DNA of 64,000 bases from Coccinella septempunctata (lineage: Eukaryota > Arthropoda > Insecta > Coleoptera > Coccinellidae), in NCBI RefSeq assembly GCF_907165205.1, contig NC_058193.1:27665521-27729520 (forward strand), written 5' to 3'. The position numbers were made by a program, and so were the translations under genes. Under the pieces are notes generated by a model. The model did not search any database. It had not been told where the DNA came from and saw nothing but the letters and a program-made list of their open reading frames with translations. Below are positions 60,881-64,000 of the stretch, piece by piece; position 1 is the stretch's first letter; each line of letters begins with the position of its first letter.

Positions 60881-63800
60881 AACACCTCCTACAGGCAACA
60901 CACTTATACTTGAAATACATTCAATTCTTTAATTATTCTCATTTGATTGTTCGCATTTTATTCGTTATTAATTCGTGTTCACTTTTTTCAATATTTTTGT
61001 TTATTTTTTTATATTTATTCATTATTCGTTATCTAATAACTTAGGTTAAGTTTTTAGTAGTTGAAGTAGTTTATTCGATACTGTTGTTTTTGTTGATTAA
61101 TTTATTTTTTCAAAGAGTTTGTTCCTCTTTTTTCTGAGGGCTGCTGAAATAATCAGCTTCGCACCTTCAAAGATTTATGTATATCGAAAATTTCGTTTTA
61201 ATTTTCTATTTTTCTTTGCCTTTTCGTTTTTTGTGTTAGAAAGGTCTTATTTGATCAACAATATTGACAAAACAATATGATATTGAAAATTAGATTGATA
61301 TTGTTATTGTGAAGTAGAAAAAAGTGACGTGATATTTATGAAAGGCAGATTTTTTGATGTTAGGACATAAATATTAAAAATTGAAGAGAATATTGTCGAT
61401 ATTATCGATCAGCACTAATAGTGATAGTGTGCATTTGAAACTTCAGGCCCGTATCCATGATTTGTTTCATTCTGATGGATTTATCCGGAATTGGATTCGT
61501 TGAACCTTCGTTCGGTTTCAAATGGAATCTGTCCATTCAATCATGCCGAAATAGAGAGCATTCTGAGGCTCCTTTATTTTCGGCCCAATCAACGTGCGAT
61601 ACAAACGAATGTTTTTCCGATCATTAAAAGCGGAATGATGATGATATGAAAATAGAATCTATTCCAACGTGGAACAGCCGGCAAGGTTACTGATACGTTC
61701 GGCAAATATTGTCTTAATTAGTGTTCTGGCGTCCTTCGTAGTCACTTTAAATATGATTAATAGGATAATTGGAATTTTCATTTATCGCCAGGGCTAATCT
61801 ATTTGTTGCTAGCAATGAAATTCGGTATGCCAAGTACGCGCCTTGGATATTTCCTTGTGTGAAAAGTTTTAGATTGATATTCAGAAGGATGAAACCTTTG
61901 GATCGAGCAAGGAAAAACAAAACTGTACACACTATCATCGAATGTTGAATAAAATGTCAACGTTGACTCACAATCTGAAGGATGGACTTGAATTGTAGAA
62001 TTATCTGCCCAATTTAGATTTATAATCACACATTGATCACTAACCACATGTACAGGGTGTTAGTGCATAAGTGAGTCAAATTTCATGTGGTGATTTTGCA
62101 TAAGAAAAGACAGTTTGCTTATAACGTTTGTTCGAAAATGCTTCGGGTTGTTGAAGATTTTCTTAAATCTTTATGGCTCTGAGAAAAGCCCAGATATGCA
62201 AATGAAATTAAGTAGTCTTTAAGAGGTACTCAGTGCTTGCGAACTTTTTGATATGTAATTTGAAATTTTATGTTCTCATAAACGTTGTGCTGTCAAAGTT
62301 TCATCAAAGAAAATAGGTCCCACAATTCCATTCTGACTGCTGGCAATCCAAAGTCCAAACTCCATTTTTTGTAGTGTTGTCTCAAAGAGAAATTTTCTGG
62401 ATTTTGGTTGCTCTAAATTCTTATATTTTAAGGGTTGACATATCAGGAAGGACAAAGCCAGGGAAAAAAATCAGGTTATCAAAAAATAAGATGAGGAACC
62501 ACTGGCAGCAAGCCATCTTACGAAGGTAATCAACTTCTTCAGTTTTTCAACACGTTAATCTACATGAGAACAAATTTCCAGAATCGTATGACAGACATGT
62601 GATAATGGAGACATCAGCCACTTGTGATAAAACCCAATCAAAGGTTCGTGGAGCTTCTCTAATGACATTTTCGACATTGTTTACTACCTCTGCACTTCTC
62701 CTATTTTTTTCGTTGAAGACTATTATATATTTCATGGAAAATGATAACAGTGTTAACACATCGCGAAAAAATACTTTGAAAAAATTGTTTGATTATGATT
62801 ATAATCTGCAGGTTGTCAGCAACAGGACACTCAATCCTGATGTCGCTGAAACATTTATCAATGGAATATTTCCACTCGCCTTCTATTTTGTCTACATTCA
62901 TGAAGTAGAATTTGAAAATACCTAAGTACATGCTTTTTGCATGTCGGTAAAAACAATGATTACTTACAACTTGTGAATAATTTTAATTCAACAACAATCC
63001 AGCAAGCTAACTTAACAGTTTATCTGGAAAATTGTAACGCAAAAGCTAAGGACTAAGTTTTTTTTTTCAACACACGTTATATTTGAAGAAAATTCAATGT
63101 ACTTTTTCTATACCTACCTCGAAAAGCGTGGCGAAGGCAATGTTTTTTTAGTTCGTGTGGAAATTTTGTTTATCGACCTGAGTTGGCAGTGCTATTCTGA
63201 CGAAATAGCAATTTCTAGGATATAACCGTCCAAACAATTCACTCTCAAGGTTAAAAATACATTATCTCTATATTTAATCCTAACCCAATATTGTTTCCCA
63301 ACCACCACTATCTGTGCATTGCCAGCCATTATCAGTTGATTACATTATCAAAAATTATTTTTTTCTCTTTATTGATCCATTAATCAAGGTCACCCTAGAG
63401 GTAACCTAATCGAGGTCGGACAAATTATTGCTCATATCGGCGGACGATTAAAATTCAGGCCATGCTCAATTTTTTGCACTCAAATTTCCTGACGATAACA
63501 GAAATGAACTTCAAATGGAGCGAAGGTACGTGAGACGATTAACCCAGTATTGGTGAAAACTGGGTTTAGTTACCTAACGATGTTTTATGAGATAAGGCTG
63601 CAACGGGGTCAATTTTGATGAAGTACCAAGCTACCATTCGGCTTTACAGCTGAAAAACGATTTCTCCACATCTCTGATGAATGAGATCAGGGATTCAGCA
63701 GGAATTGAAGCTATCGTTGTTTTGGAATTTGAACTTCTTACGAAGGAATACAAATCCAGAAAATCACTCAGAGTCTCAGACTCTGTTTGCCATATAGAAA

Positions 63801-64000
63801 AAGTGTAGATATGGAAAGCAAGGTGCGTCAAAATCGTCATAAAGGGCTATATGATATCTCCTCATTTAAAACCTTCAATGATATATCTATAAAACTGGGT
63901 TTCCATTCCCAACCTAAAACTTATCTAGGCTGTTTTTTGGTTTTGTCAACTTAGCGACGCCAATGAGCCTCTTAGGAGACTATAAGAAGTACCATGAGAC
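60881..64000. other. Right-end stretch, mostly unassigned
   Basis: AT-rich DNA. A perfect FTZ-F1-type word TCAAGGTCA occurs at 63384-63392. A TA-flanked CAGGGTGTTAGTGCATAAG at about 62053 looks like a transposon end. A 108-codon frame at 62599-62925 opposes two minus-strand frames and has no recognised family. Confidence 0.5.
62290..62420 (-). pseudogene. Transposase DDE-domain fragment
   Basis: One minus-strand frame reads FGLWIASSQNGIVGPIFF followed by DETLTAQRL and a stop. The pattern (Trp...NGIVGPxFFxxTLT) is that of a Tc1/mariner-superfamily transposase between the first and second catalytic Asp. Nothing convincing extends it on either side. Confidence 0.45.

Noticed and set aside
62599..62925. 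108-codon frame with a hydrophobic stretch
   Set aside because: Opposed by minus-strand frames, no recognised family, and close to a transposase fragment.
63495..63530. Short 5' exon (ATG AAC TTC AAA TGG ... GTACGT donor)
   Set aside because: Only eight codons and no partner exon; a donor-like word alone is not evidence.

Overview
The window looks like nuclear DNA of an insect: AT-rich, intron-containing and dense in TA-flanked DNA transposons. Its one confidently recognised gene is the ecdysone-response nuclear receptor E75 (Eip75B, NR1D3), on the + strand. The species cannot be fixed from the sequence alone. A holometabolous insect such as a beetle is a guess from the receptor sequence and the transposon mix.

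E75 runs from an A-type first coding exon (24310-24430) to a poly(A) signal at 39464. It has five common or A exons: A-specific N-terminus, zinc finger 1 (25197-25285), zinc finger 2 (32739-32883), hinge (35726-35967), and a large ligand-binding/C-terminal exon (36490-38370). All splice junctions are GT/AG with matching phases and give an 825-residue A-type protein. Two further starts are visible. A B-type exon (32613-32738) reads straight through the finger-2 acceptor and gives a one-finger, 797-residue receptor. A D-type exon (35038-35101) splices to the hinge exon in phase and gives a 728-residue receptor with no DNA-binding domain. The B start has an Inr/DPE core promoter and a perfect HR3/E75 (RORE) site just upstream. 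More nuclear-receptor sites lie near the A exon and in introns 2 and 3, which fits ecdysone input and feedback within the E75/HR3/FTZ-F1 network. E75 binds heme and represses, and it opposes HR3. The one-finger B form is expected to act by protein contact rather than by binding DNA.

The left flank (1-23 kb) has no recognisable protein gene. It holds foldback MITEs of three families (A, B, C; all with CAGGGTG-type ends or remnants of them), a candidate piggyBac-like element, a 0.6-kb duplicated repeat, a Harbinger element nested in another repeat, and two unexplained GC-rich islands (about 11.6-12.2 and 14.8-15.4 kb). The right flank (39.5-64 kb) holds an A and a B MITE, a complete but dead Tc1-like element, a 5'-truncated Tc1-like transposase, two mariner copies, the 3' part of a LINE reverse transcriptase, and one orphan coding-like exon (52670-52816) that probably belongs to another gene. 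Between roughly 22.5 and 43.5 kb only one transposon is visible, so the E75 locus stands out as a transposon-poor block.
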